Below, piece after piece: positions 20,740 to 31,550 of a stretch of DNA of 64,000 nucleotides. Origin of the DNA: Filosporella fistucella (Eukaryota; Ascomycota; Leotiomycetes; Helotiales); NCBI GenBank assembly GCA_030077755.1, contig JAQJZZ010000018.1:1984001-2048000 (forward strand), in the 5' to 3' direction. Within the stretch, counting starts at the first letter, position 1. The number at the start of each line of letters is the position of its first letter. The notes beneath the pieces are model-generated. The model ran no database searches and was not told where the DNA came from. It worked only from the letters and a program-made list of their open reading frames with translations. The position numbers and the translations under genes are program-made.

Positions 20740-22116
20740 ATGCCTCCAAAACGCATGACCGCAAATCCGGTAAAGGCCCCTAGATATCGTCCTGGAAAAG
20801 CTGTGCAAGAAACTTCTGATTCAGACTCTGAAGCCAGTGATGAGGAGACACCCTCTCAACCTACCAAATCCATCTCTGCACCTCCAAAAGCCACTACTGC
20901 CACCGGAATTACAAGCAACCTCAGCAAAGTTGATTTGAATGAACGACGGAAAATAGCAGCTGCCAAAGAAGAGGCTAGGATACAGGAGGAGAAGGCTTTA
21001 AAAGCCAAGGAAGAGGAGGGGTTTGTGACAGAATCGGAAAGCGAAGAGGATGATGAGGAGGGAAGTGAAGAGGAGAGCAGTGGCGAGGATGAGAGCAGTG
21101 AGGATGAGGGCCCTCGTCGGGTTTTGATGCGACCTACATTCATTAAGAAAGATAAAAGGAAGAACGTTGCAGCAATTGTGGAAGACACTCAAACAGAAGA
21201 AGAACTAATAGCTGCCGAGGCAGCGCGGAGGAAAGCTGCAGCTGATGAAATAGTCGAGGAACAGATCCGAAAAGATATCGCAGCTCGCGCAGCGGGAAAG
21301 AAGAATTGGGATGACGATGAAGAAGAGGACGAAGTAGACGACGAAGACGATGTCGATCCGGATGCGGAATATGCCGCTTGGAAACTAAGAGAGCTGAAGC
21401 GTATTAAGAGAGAACGAGAGGCTATAGAAGAGCGTGAAAAAGAAAGAGAGGAAATCGAGCGGAGGAAAAACCTCACGGAAGAAGAGAGAAAGGCTGAGGA
21501 TGAGGAGTATATTGCCAAACAGAAAGAAGAGAAAGAGGGCAAGGGAAAGATGGGCTTCATGCAAAAATACTATCACAAAGGTGCTTTCTACCAAGATGAT
21601 GCACAAGCTCAAGGTCTCGATCGCAGAGATATTATGGGCTCAAAGTTTCAAGACGACGTGGACCGAGAATTATTACCACAAGCTTTACAGATGCGAGATA
21701 TGACAAAGATTGGCAAAAAGGGAGCTACGAAATACAAAGATCTCAAATCAGAAGACACTGGTAGCTGGGGACGTTTTGATGATAGGCCGAGGAAAGGAGG
21801 ACAGCCTGGTGGATTTAACAATGATGAGAGATTTATGCCTGATAATGACCGCGCAGGTGCAAGCGGAGCGAATAGTATGCCCGTTGCTGAGCGTAAGAAA
21901 GTCACAGGTGCACCGGAAGGACCAAGAGCGATGCGAGAGGGAGGACCAAGGCCAAGGGACTTCGATACATATCGTCCTAGCAAAGACCGCAGTAGATCAA
22001 GATCAAGATCACCAAGACGGGATCGAGAACATGATAGGCATCGGAGGAAACGGAGCAGCTCGAGAGACAGAGATCGTTATGGAAGTGATAAGCGGAGGAG
22101 GGTAGATTCTAGGTAG
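20740..22116 (+). CDS. MFAP1-type spliceosomal protein
   Basis: A homologue of metazoan MFAP1, a spliceosomal B-complex protein. A single exon of 458 aa. The N-terminal half is acidic with Ser/Glu/Asp runs (VTESESEEDDEEGSEEESS) around a conserved segment RRVLMRPTFIKKDKR. The central region is a long charged helix (KLRELKRIKREREAIEEREK). The MFAP1 C-terminal core follows: MGFMQKYYHKGAFYQDD, then LDRRDIMGSKFQDDVDRELLPQALQMRDMTKIGKKGATKYKDL and DTGSWGRFDD. The end is an RS-rich tail RSRSRSRSPRRDREHDRHRR. The core motifs make the family call firm. With the Shg1-RS gene it is the second RS-tailed nuclear protein in the window. Confidence 0.92.
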   Translation: MPPKRMTANPVKAPRYRPGKAVQETSDSDSEASDEETPSQPTKSISAPPKATTATGITSNLSKVDLNERRKIAAAKEEARIQEEKALKAKEEEGFVTESESEEDDEEGSEEESSGEDESSEDEGPRRVLMRPTFIKKDKRKNVAAIVEDTQTEEELIAAEAARRKAAADEIVEEQIRKDIAARAAGKKNWDDDEEEDEVDDEDDVDPDAEYAAWKLRELKRIKREREAIEEREKEREEIERRKNLTEEERKAEDEEYIAKQKEEKEGKGKMGFMQKYYHKGAFYQDDAQAQGLDRRDIMGSKFQDDVDRELLPQALQMRDMTKIGKKGATKYKDLKSEDTGSWGRFDDRPRKGGQPGGFNNDERFMPDNDRAGASGANSMPVAERKKVTGAPEGPRAMREGGPRPRDFDTYRPSKDRSRSRSRSPRRDREHDRHRRKRSSSRDRDRYGSDKRRRVDSR

Positions 22117-22332
22117 TGCAGATTATGCATGGTATGAATATTGGAAATGATTTGACAGTGTTTGAATTTGGAGAGTAGAGTATGATGGTACCGGTACTTG
22201 TACATTTTGGGAAGGTGATAATATTCTAGGCGTCTGGTGATAAGTGTCAGCTGTCTTACGCTCTGAAGGGCGAACCAAATACATCATCTTCTTAAGATAA
22301 CATGGTATATCATAGACCAAAGTTTCACAAAT

Positions 22333-22635
22333 TCACATTTGCATGTCAGGATTCTCCAGAGTAACTACGAGGCAAGCGTTCTCATTTGACTCTCTATCCA
22401 ATCTGAGAAGTTCCTTCTCCGCAAAACCCTCGTGAAACTTATCCCCAAATTCAAGCACAGTTCCCCCACTACTTTCCCCCACTCCCTCTCCCTCATCCTT
22501 AATACTCTTCCTCTCTCTTCCTCCTTTAGCTCGATTCCATACAAATTTCTCTTCTGCATGCCAAATAAACTCCAGCTGTCCATCCGGCTGAAAGACAGCT
22601 AAGTCGAACAAAATGTGTGGTTCCCCGTTCTCCAT
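22333..22635 (-). CDS. Small hypothetical protein
   Basis: A 100-aa ORF lies between the convergent MFAP1-like and POL12 genes. It starts MENGEPHILFDLAVFQPDGQ and has alternating hydrophobic and polar stretches that look like a small beta-rich domain (LEFIWHAEEKFVW ... NACLVVTLENPDMQM). The middle (about 45-65) is charged and Gly/Ser-rich, like a loop. No family was recognised. The residue pattern looks coding, with a clean start and stop, but an upstream exon cannot be excluded. Confidence 0.45.
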   Translation of the reverse strand: MENGEPHILFDLAVFQPDGQLEFIWHAEEKFVWNRAKGGRERKSIKDEGEGVGESSGGTVLEFGDKFHEGFAEKELLRLDRESNENACLVVTLENPDMQM

Positions 22636-22921
22636 ATCTACCCCACATACTCAAAATCCCATAATGGAGAGAGGAGAAAAAGCTTGTGACGCGCGGAGAT
22701 TGCTCCATGGCATATAAGGGCTGCAGTATGTGTCGGGACTGGATGCAAAGGCGGTTGGGGTTTAAGACGAATCGCATGGTTGATTGTGGTGAAAAGGTTG
22801 ACTTGTGTATTCGATTTTTGTTCTAATTCTCAGGTGCTCAGAAGAGGCGGTAGAGATAAATGCCCTGTACCGATCATGGTATTCATTAACATTCTTAAAT
22901 TCATCAGCCATGACCATTCCA

Positions 22922-25032
22922 TCATATCCTCATAATCTCGACCCGGGCCCTCGAGAACACTTTGTGTGCAAGAACTGATGAACCCCTCTCATCATCCGAT
23001 AAAGACGCCGGTTGTACTGTGATTCTAGTGTACGTTCCAGCAGCCTTTCGTTTTGAGAGGTACCCGGGATTTATAACAAGAACACTTTCCACAACCTTTC
23101 GCAGTTATTAGCAAGTAGACTTGGAGGGAGGCGAATTAACTATACCTTTGCAAATGGGGGCAATGCACTAGGCACTATCAATATATCCGGCCGCACGTTG
23201 ATCATTTCTCCAAGCTTCAAGTAGCTCGTGTCCAGCACAGCTCCGGCGGGGATACCACCTATCGTTCCAGTCTTCGGCAAACTTTCCCTGTCCACAGGAG
23301 GGAACAGAGGGAAAAAGTTTCGCTGTTCAATCATGTATTTTGGTAATCGTGCGAGCAATGAAGAATCTGCTGGCCGGCCACCAATGACTTCTGCAATTCG
23401 TAGCTCGGTGAGAATATCTTGAGAGGAAACACCAATCGCAATCTCATTCAAGGACAGCGTCATTGGATTTCCTATAATCTTTACTGATTTAGGCAGACCT
23501 AGCTCCTTCCTTGGAAAGGGTTCTTGGGGCCATGAGACGTGCTTGCTTATTGCATCCTTGACTGATGGAACCAGAAGAATAGTGATATGAGGATTGGCAG
23601 AAACGAGTTGAGTAAAGGCTGGTGAGATCAGATATTTGAATACCGTGGTTAGCGTGGCGGTATCAGCTTCGTTTATGGCTTCCTCTGGAAGGTCAAAATC
23701 TCCAGAGGCTATCAGAGGATGGTCGATATCCAGGAATGGACCAGTGAGTAAAAGGGCATCTGCATATGAGTCTGCTGCCTGACTGCAAAGAGCATGTAAT
23801 GGCTCGAAATCTAGATTGTCGTCTGCTGTGTATGGGCCAGAGCCTAAAATAATGTTCAATGGGAGGATCGGCGAGTCCGAATCCATCGCATCAGGACCAC
23901 CTCTAAGGCGTTGTAGATGTGCCTCAAGTGCAGTAGGTGTTGAGGCAGCGCCAGGCAGAAGAGGTGCTTCGAGTACTTCACTGACTGTGAAGTTCTCTCC
24001 AGATGCATTGACGCCTTTCAAAGCCACTATTTGGCCTGGAAAGAACTGAAATCCTTTCAGCGTACTGACCTTGAGAGGTATTCTCAATCCTGCACCCATT
24101 CGCCGCGATGTCTCCAGCACAAGAGAAGCTTCATTGAGCTTCCCCGTTAAGGAATCCGATGCAATCCTTCCCACCGCTACTATCTCATTTGTACTCTGGC
24201 TTGCAGCACTGCCAAATGCCGAGTCTTCGAGTTTGTGGTGTGCTTGGATAAGGGCCATGAATTCATCTATCCGATCATCGAGAATTTCGGATGCTTCCGA
24301 TGACTTCATGGCCATCGGCTTATATGAGAGCTTCTTCATATCTGAATTTGCTGTGAGTTTGATGCGAGGCTCGGAGAAAGGTGCTATAGGAGGTTCGGCA
24401 GGCGGTAGATGGTCATTCAGAATTTCTACAGTCTGTCCAGCATTAGATCTGTCATTAAAAGACACACTACATTTCATCAGTTTTTGCGATTTCATAATAT
24501 AGAACGGCAACATACGCCGAGATCTGCTCCCCTGGTTTGTAGGGAGTTTTGAATTCTGGCGGGCTGCTAGCTGGTTCTGTTTTCATTCGTGATACTGAAG
24601 GCGTCTCGAACTTCCGCCGTGCGGTACCATTTAGCTTTCTGATTGAACCAACTCCAGGTGTATTTGGTACAAGTCCTTCCAGTCTACAAATCTTAGCCTT
24701 GAAACGTTGCATGGGTGAAATTCTGCTCACATTCCGAAAACATCGCCATTACTGGTAGCATGGCGTGGGGTGGCTCCTGCACGCTTATTTGATTGTAGAT
24801 GTGCCTTGCCTCGACTATCACGTTCCAATCCATCCTGTATATCCTTCTTCAGCGCTCTTGCGGTATCGATGTTAAGTTTCATATCATCGGCGCCCATTTT
24901 CATGCTGTACGATTCCCACTTGTACCAAAGTTCCTCGATATCGATAGAATGCAGCCGCATGATCGACTGTAGCTCGGTAAGCACATCCTGCTCCAGTGAT
25001 CCGCCAAATCGCTCTTGGATTTCGGATGCCAT
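22922..25032 (-). CDS. POL12: DNA polymerase alpha subunit B (Pol12)
   Basis: The B subunit of the DNA polymerase alpha-primase complex, which links primase to the replisome and telomere capping. Four exons: 25032-24731, 24683-24516, 24466-23146 and 23095-22922, giving 654 aa. The N-terminal helical domain (MASEIQERFGGSLEQDVLTEL) is followed by a disordered linker with LEGLVPNTPG and SRMKTEPASSPPEFKTPY. Then comes an OB fold (EIVAVGRIASDS..., FFPGQIVALKGVNASGENF) and the inactive calcineurin-like phosphoesterase domain (LNIILGSGPYT, DALLLTGPFLDIDHPLI, HITILLVPSVKDA, IIGNPMTLSLNEIAIGVSS, FFPLFPP). The last exon encodes VVESVLVINPGYLSK...TYTRITV, the conserved end. Splice choices were set by this continuity. 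Confidence 0.92.
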
Positions 25033-26177
25033 TGTGATTGTTGATAAATTGTGGTAGATCGGAGGAGAAAGTTCGAAGTCGCGTGGGTGATGAGAGGACG
25101 CGACGGAACACGCTAATAACCCTGTTAAAGTGGCTACATTCTAGTGGTCTCAGGCACCAACTTTCCTTTCAGGCCCCAGCCAGGTGATTGATGTATTCTA
25201 TGAGGTGGGTGCATCGGAGGGAAACTTTCTTACGTCCATTTGACATCCACTCCCACAATGCAACGACATTTGGTACCTACTTCTTGAATAGGATAATTTG
25301 TCATTCCAGATTCATTATTGTGAGGTTGTTTACCATGGAATTATCCGTGATCAAGGATCGAGACGCCTTCATCAAAAATGTTCTGAGCACATGGGTGTAG
25401 TTTCCAATGTCGAAATGATAGGATCGGAGACGGATGATGAATCAGCTCGTTCTAATATCGCATCAGACACTTGAAAGTCTGTCGCATACTCAAAAACGCA
25501 ATCCCATGCTGCCTTGTGAATCATGACAGGTCACAAACGTAAAGCGAGTTGACCTTCTCAGGTATCGGCATCAAATCCTCAAAAACGAAAATCGTCGTCA
25601 GAAGACGTCGAGAGGGAAGGGTATCCACAGCCGAGAATCCTAGTGCGCCTCTGCTATAAGAGGTGTTTCTTCTCCATGAGGCATCCAAGCTTGTCACCGC
25701 ATTGCTAGCTGCCCTCTGAGACGATGAATTGGCTCTGATTCTGCGACAGCAAGAGATTAGATACGGAGAGGCGTATTTTCTGGAGATATTTGCTTCCAGT
25801 TCCATTGATGGTGGGAGTTTGAGGCAATGTGTTCAGCAGTGATTTGGCTTGCACTTCTAGGGTAACATGAGCCCCTCTTACAATTTTGTATGCTGAAAAG
25901 CTTTGCAAATTCAATTCTATGAACGCTCCTCCCATTCTGCAAGCTACATATTGAATTATAGCTCTATGAATTCTACTCATATTATGTAGGGACAATGCGA
26001 TCCCCTTCGTTTTAACACATTCATGATAGACTGCTTTTACATCCGAAGCTACCATGAAGTTAAGAATATGGAGGCAGGGTTGACATATTCAATCGCTTCA
26101 AAGTTCTGGTCTGCGATCTACATCAATGTTCGATTTAATATCACTACGAACCAGAACGTTTCTGGCGTCTCATTCTC
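25033..26177. other. Intergenic, POL12 promoter and uncertain ORF region
   Basis: This contains the POL12 upstream region and two overlapping minus-strand ORFs (25521-25805 and 25705-26055). The longer is listed separately. Nothing else is recognised. It marks the left edge of the accessory-looking block. Confidence 0.45.
25705..26055 (-). CDS. Doubtful hypothetical ORF
   Basis: A 116-aa ORF with a plausible mixed composition (AYKIVRGAHVTLEVQAKSLL) and no recognised domain. It has no clear splice partner and could be a small orphan gene, a relic, or a chance ORF. Confidence 0.25.
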   Translation of the reverse strand: MVASDVKAVYHECVKTKGIALSLHNMSRIHRAIIQYVACRMGGAFIELNLQSFSAYKIVRGAHVTLEVQAKSLLNTLPQTPTINGTGSKYLQKIRLSVSNLLLSQNQSQFIVSEGS

Positions 26178-27807
26178 CTAGGGTCCCAATTCGGTTGGCT
26201 TACTCAAGCCTGTCATCTCAATGGCAACTTCTTCCCTTGCAGGGAGCTCAAATATTTGGCTTGTCTCCGTTCCTCCAATCTCCACTGCTGGCGAAAATCC
26301 GGTGTCACCAACCTCATGGGCTGCTGGCGGAAATTTTATGTCCCCGAATTCCCCAGTTATAGGTGAAGCGACAGCACTGTCTAAACCTTGTTTGGCATTC
26401 TCATCTGGCGCAGGTACGTTTGCCTCTACTTCGTCTGGCTTTCTTCCACGACGGCGAGGCTTCAAATAGAAGAAGTACAGTACTGACAGCAGTATCAGGA
26501 GGACGGGAATTGTCGCTCCAATCGCAACCCCTAGCACAACACCCATATCTCTGCTTTTACCAGTACTAGCTGATGTGGCATTCGATTGAGGGAAAATTGG
26601 AATGATGTGCTCTGATAGTGCTTGGTCCCACCTGCACTGAGAACCCGAGAAATTGCCTCTCTCATAGTCCGCTATGATATATGCCTCTTGGAAGAAAGTT
26701 CTCCCCAGGACATATTGTGTTTCGTTTTCTGCGCGTTTCAGTGGAAAATACGGCGTAGAGCTGTTCACTAAGGGCCAGGATGCTTTCAAGTCGAATGCTG
26801 AGTATGGCAAAGTAATGGTGACAGTAAGAGGAGGAGCTCCGAGCTTGAAGATCACACTGGGATTTTTTGACTTCAGCGCTGCGTGTTGTCTGTCATTCAG
26901 AAGATACAATTGAGCTACAGTGTTCCATACGAGTCCAAATTCTGATTCGAATACAGGGCATGCATCACTTGGCGGGTACATATAGGCTACCGTGGAGTCA
27001 AGTGAGATGGATTTTATCGATGTAGGAAGCAATGAGATGTGTGTGCTGGTGTATATCGAGTCTAATCTAAGGGCCAGACTAGAGTCTATGTTGAATGGGA
27101 ACGAGACATTGTATGGGATGAATCTTGACGAATCATACCCTCCCAAGGTGAGACTCCCCACCGTTTTGTCCAATTCTGTTCATTCACCCAATTAGTCAGG
27201 TGGAAGCAATTGAATCGACGGATAACGCACGTGGCGACTTACGATATTGATTTCCCGCCGTGTAGGCCCAGCTTAGGCTTGGAATCATTGATTGGGTTTT
27301 CAAATTCTGCATGAAGCTTGGAATCGGGTTGTTCAAACTCGTGAAATTGCTTGACCGTGGACTTAGCCCGAACAATCCCATGAAGTAGCTTTTTGTCGCA
27401 AGTCCGGCAACAGTTTGATTCTTCAAGCAGATACCAGAGCTTCCTATATATCCCAAGGCAATATCATCAAAGCCATACCTCGCTCTCCCGGAATAGCCCA
27501 GATGTGATTCGAGAGTGAGCGGGTAGATATTGGCGGATATGTTCGACAGATTCGAAACACATGTTGACGGCTTGTTGTAGTCGTGTGACTCGCCGCGTAA
27601 CACGCCGCATTGTACTAAATCTCCAGATTGGCAACCTTCCGGTGCGACAACCCATGTTTGGTATGACACCGTGGATACCAGGACTTTAACTGTTTGTGAT
27701 GGGTTTCCAATGTTCAATACAAAGGTTGACCATTGTCCATCACTGCCGTCCCTATTGCAGTGAGTGTTTGCTTTGACATGAATTTTGAGGGGTGGAGGAG
27801 TGACCAT
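26178..27807 (-). CDS. Membrane-anchored aspartic-protease-fold protein without catalytic motif
   Basis: Two visible exons, 27807-27243 and 27175-26178 (intron GTAAGT..ACAG), encode about 520 aa. The peptidase A1 fold is clear: LNIGNPSQTVKVLVSTVSYQTWV at the start, GLFGLSPRSSNF and SLSWAY in the middle, GSLTLGGYDSSRF, and a second-lobe LDSTVAYMYPP. The first-lobe site, where active members have a DTG triad, reads STVS, and the second reads DST without the usual DTG-T/S. Catalysis is therefore doubtful. After the fold come a transmembrane helix (VVLGVAIGATIPVLLILLSVLYFFYL), a basic stop KPRRRGRK, and a cytosolic tail of about 90 residues. Several NFS/NVS/NFT glycosylation sites fit an outward face. 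The first exon with the signal sequence could not be resolved upstream of 27807. Confidence 0.75.
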
Positions 27808-28657
27808 GTTTGAGAAGCTGGAACTGATATCGCAGATAGGGAAGCAGCAACTGCTTTCCCAGACTCAGCATCACCAGACAAACGATCAATGCAAAGAGTA
27901 AAATTACACCAAAATGGTGACCCCACAACGAAGTCTGCATCGTGTCGAATTGAGAAACCTTCAAGTCGTCGATTCCGGAGGAAAAATGGAAACGAAATGC
28001 AAAATAGTGATCGCCAAAGCGGCGGAAACATATGTTTGCGTCGAGACCCACATCTACGATAAGAATTGAATCTTACTCGAACAGGTCTTTCGATCTTCTA
28101 GACGATCGCGCTTATCTTTAACCGGTTGAAGAATTTTCAATTTGAACATGTCTCTCGTATGGGCGTCGTGGGGTTATTTCAACCAAGTGCGGAGGTGGAC
28201 TTGACTGTTTTACTGACACACTTTGATCAATCTTGTCTATTAGGACAGGCCGCCTTTCTTTGCATTCAATCATTTGAGCATCTTCTATTGATTATCCATA
28301 TCAAATCAGGATAACTTGTGACTCGACGCTTTGAGCAGGGCAGTGTCAGAATCTGGATCCGGTAATTGACTCATTTAGGAGCCTTAAGTGAGCAATTTTG
28401 ATTATGCGTCTTGCTGGCCAAGTTATTGATGCGGTCGAGCAATCTGGATACATCTCGTCTCTAAGTTCTATATTTCTTTAGAAAGTGGCTGTTCTTTTCT
28501 TGTTAGTCAAGTCTCAGATGATGATCCAATCAACCACACCTTATTTGAGCCTCACCCCACCCCTTCATATACTTGACTATATAGTTCCCATTTCCAAAGT
28601 GGACGTTTTTACATCCGATCAATTTTATTAATCAACCAGTGGACCATCGTCACTGCC
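27808..28657. other. Intergenic, possible first exon of the protease-like gene
   Basis: The minus strand between 27808 and about 28051 is open in more than one frame. It includes a hydrophobic stretch (GVILLFALIVCLVML) that could be the signal sequence of the protease-like protein, but no GT..AG pair I could find joins it in phase. The remainder is divergent upstream sequence with no recognised feature. Confidence 0.4.
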
Positions 28658-28813
28658 ATGAAGCCTCAGACATCCGACATGTTATCCAAACTCATTCTGC
28701 CACTGGTGTTTTTCACCGGCCAGGTCTCCGGTTTAAGCAAGTCATGTTTTAATGCAGCATTTACTTGGACTCGTCATCACTGACACCCATTGCAGCTACG
28801 CTTTATCTCAATA

Positions 28814-28850
28814 CCACAAGCACTGTTTCTTCCAATACCACAAGCACTGG
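28814..28850 (+). repeat. Two-copy direct repeat in Thr-rich coding region
   Basis: The word CAATACCACAAGCACTG occurs twice, 20 bases apart, encoding NTTST twice. It is typical slippage in Ser/Thr-rich surface-protein genes. Confidence 0.75.
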
Positions 28851-30222
28851 ACCAACACTTTCCCTGGATACCACAATTACTACACCGACGACAACAGACG
28901 GAGCTTCAAATTCGAATCTCTCGGCCACCGTCACGCCTCAATCATGTGTTTTTGTGGTTCAAGATACAGTCAGCGAAGAATGGTAGGACATGGTCTTGGC
29001 AAGCTCGGTTTCCAAAATCATCAACGTTACTGTTGTAACAGCACATGTAACCAATTGGCCAGGAACAACGACGACTTCTTATGAGACGAGTATTCATACC
29101 ATTGGCAAGACTATCTCCGTGACTGCTCATGTTGGAGGAGCCAATCCAATATCGCTTTTTCACAATCTTGCACCCACCCCAGTCCAAGCTGTCCAATCTA
29201 ATACTGGAGCATCCTTGCTCACAGCTGGTGTTTTCATGTACGTTCCTCGAACCTGAATACTATAAAAATAATGTTGCTAATTACTTTGTTTAGACAATCG
29301 CCTGCAGCTTTTTATGTTTACTCAACAGTGAAAATCATCACAGTTGCAGCAGTCACTGATGCAACTGGAGGTATTGTCTGTGGCACAGCTTCAGGAGGCT
29401 TCTCAAATATGAACCACAACGCAGAAGCATATTTTGATCCAACGTGGATATTTGAGAGAGTCGAGCAGCCATCGATTACCGGTACCACGACACGAAGTCT
29501 TCCCTCCCCAAGTTCTTTATAAAAGAGCTCTTCGCAAGGATCTCCGGGCACGAGCATCCCTTACACCAGTAGTTGTATCTCTAGCGACTCCTTTCGTGTA
29601 CCCACCCTTGAGGGGGAGAAATGGGGCAATAGATGACAATGGTGAGAGCTGCACGACTGCTTTGCCGCCAGGGACCGAGGACTACGGCTATATACCACAA
29701 ACACTTCTTGATATATTGGCGTACAACCCAGACTATGTTGAAGCATACCCAGGTCTTACTTCTTGGTTACCTGGAGGCCTATCCATCCAGGCGTACCCAT
29801 CTGCATGCACACCAGGCCTGACTACTATAACTGAGCCATATACGACTGTATTAAACGGCTCAACCAGCACCGGAATGACAACATACGTTACAGTACTTCC
29901 CCAAATGACCCCACCAGCCTACGTTGAGCCTGGCGGAGGAATATCATTGATTGAGATAGTGACATCTTTTGCACCGTCCCCCAACCGAGCACCATCAACT
30001 ACACCTATACCAACACTTGCAATCTGCATTGGCTGTATCGTCTGCAAGATTCTTGGTAATTGCCCAACCACAAGCACTTCAAATGCCATGCCTTCAGTAA
30101 CTGCGCCAGTCTTCATTCAACAGCCAAACTCCAACACCTACACCTACGCCTCAATCACAAACTGAAGATGTAAATCTTGCAAGCTCGCCCGCCGTTCTCG
30201 GAACTCCAATTGTGATACTGGC

Positions 30223-30400
30223 TCCTCCAACTACTGTGGCTGCCGACGGCACTACAAAAGTGATTATAAGTGCTGGAGCCACCGTTGCTGTTGACACGAG
30301 ATTCCCCATATCAGGGGTTACGACGGTCATTGGCGGCACGACGAAAGTTATTGTCAGTGCTGGATCAACTGTCTTTTTGGACTTGCGCCTATATTCGAGG
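30223..30400 (+). repeat. Imperfect internal direct repeat encoding GTTKVI.SAG.TV
   Basis: Two diverged copies about 100 bases apart encode DGTTKVIISAGATVAVDTR and GGTTKVIVSAGSTVFLDLR. They lie in the last open part of the broken surface-protein gene. Confidence 0.7.
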
Positions 30401-30475
30401 TCACAAATGAAAATACTTCGGGGAAAATACCATTCAGCTCTTGGATTCTGGCTTACGGGAGTATGGTGGGGTTGA

Positions 30476-30950
30476 TCATGATTGTGTGATTTTGATTCAC
30501 TGAAATGATAGTGTGTAGCTTGACTTGGAAGTGTAAAGATTGTATGTTAAACATGTATGGGATACACGATGTTATGATTCATTGGGATGATAATGGATAA
30601 CTACTTGGTTTGCAAGTATATAGATTGTATATATACTGTACATGTATGTATGATCTGCCTGCCTGCTCACTAATAATTCTGACTCCTTTGAGTGCTGCTC
30701 GTTGGACAGAAGCCTGGCTTCAATCGTTCTGAGTCCGACACTTCGATATATAGCCTCCTCTTCAATGCCGTCCAGACACTACGCAGTACCCCTCCTTCCA
30801 TGTGATGTCGAAGTTTAGCCAATAGCCCTCATTATGCAACCGGGGAGTACCATCAGGAATAGAAACCAATCCACTCCTTCCTCGAAGCAAACCCATGTTT
30901 CAGTCCACTGAACAGTTCCCATTCTTCCAGTTTGCTTTTCAATACAGTAT
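30476..30950. other. AT-rich 3' flank of the broken surface-protein gene
   Basis: No gene is present. The first part has several near repeats of TATATAGATTGTATATATACTGTACATG type, perhaps 3'UTR or terminator sequence. It ends where the first TIR element begins. Confidence 0.5.
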
Positions 30951-31351
30951 TAGTCGGTCTTCCTTCCACTTGATATCTCTTGTGGTCGGTAAAAGCAAGT
31001 GTCACGCTAGGAAATTCTACTTTGTAATATAAAATAAATCAATATAAAATACCATTATTATTTTTTAACTCTTAAAACTAGTCTATATATAATACTTACA
31101 ATGTTATAGTTATATTTTTGCGTTTAGAAGCTTAACTATAACTATTAAGAAGTCTCTCAAATACTACACTTTGCGGCTAACTTTTTTGATGTTCCTCGTC
31201 GCCGACATAAATTTGGGAGAATTTTGCAACGAAAAGTGACCTTAGTCCAAGTATATCTCTAGCTCAGAATCCAGTATCTTTACATCAATTCTAACGTGAC
31301 ACTTGCTTTTGGCGACCACAAGCGGTAGCGAAGTGGAAGGGAGACCAACTA
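30951..31351. mobile_element. MITE-like element A with about 50-bp terminal inverted repeats
   Basis: The left end (30951 onward) reads TAGTCGGTCTTCCTTCCACT..., and the reverse complement of the right end reads TAGTTGGTCTCCCTTCCACT.... After an 8-base diverged stretch the match continues through CTTGTGGTCG and AAAAGCAAGTGTCACG, about 60 bases in all. The element is about 400 bp, AT-rich inside, and encodes no protein. Flanking TA dinucleotides at 30948-30949 and 31353-31354 could be a target duplication, as in Tc1/mariner-type MITEs. The superfamily is inference. Confidence 0.8.
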
Positions 31352-31550
31352 TTAAACTAAAAACACGACAAAACACAATAACAACAGTTGATATCATATC
31401 CTTAATGAACTCCAAATGCCTCTAGCCCCCGGTGTAGCCCTAAACCTTAACACCCTACGAACTTGGAAATATCAATTCGTTTTAGAGTCAGTTAAAAAAA
31501 AATGATATTTCCAACTAGTTATAATGCGATCTTACTAATCTAGCGATGGC
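31352..31550. other. Spacer between two TIR elements, with hairpin
   Basis: A 200-bp AT-rich spacer. It includes a perfect 12-base inverted repeat, TTGGAAATATCA at 31463-31474 and its complement at 31503-31514, with a 28-base loop that ends in a run of A. No ORF. Confidence 0.6.

Larger units (their letters stand above)
28658..30475 (+). pseudogene. Broken gene for a secreted Ser/Thr-rich surface protein
   Basis: ATG 28658 opens a signal peptide (LILPLVFFTGQVSG). A GC-AG intron (donor GCAAGT, acceptor ATTGCAG near 28795) then leads to a Thr/Ser-rich region (NTTSTVSSNTTSTGPTLSL). The same frame continues as VQDTVSEEW, a TAG stop at 28984-28986, then DMVLASSVSKIINVTVV, so a nonsense codon interrupts one continuous protein. 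A normal intron (GTACGT..TTTAG) follows near 29238-29293. Sense then shifts to another frame around 29485-29520 and again around 30135-30160, where PTPTPQSQTEDVNLA resumes. Near the end two copies of a GTTKVI(I/V)SAG(A/S)TV motif occur. The protein would be a cell-wall or adhesin-like surface protein. Either the gene is decaying or the sequence has errors. Confidence 0.65.
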
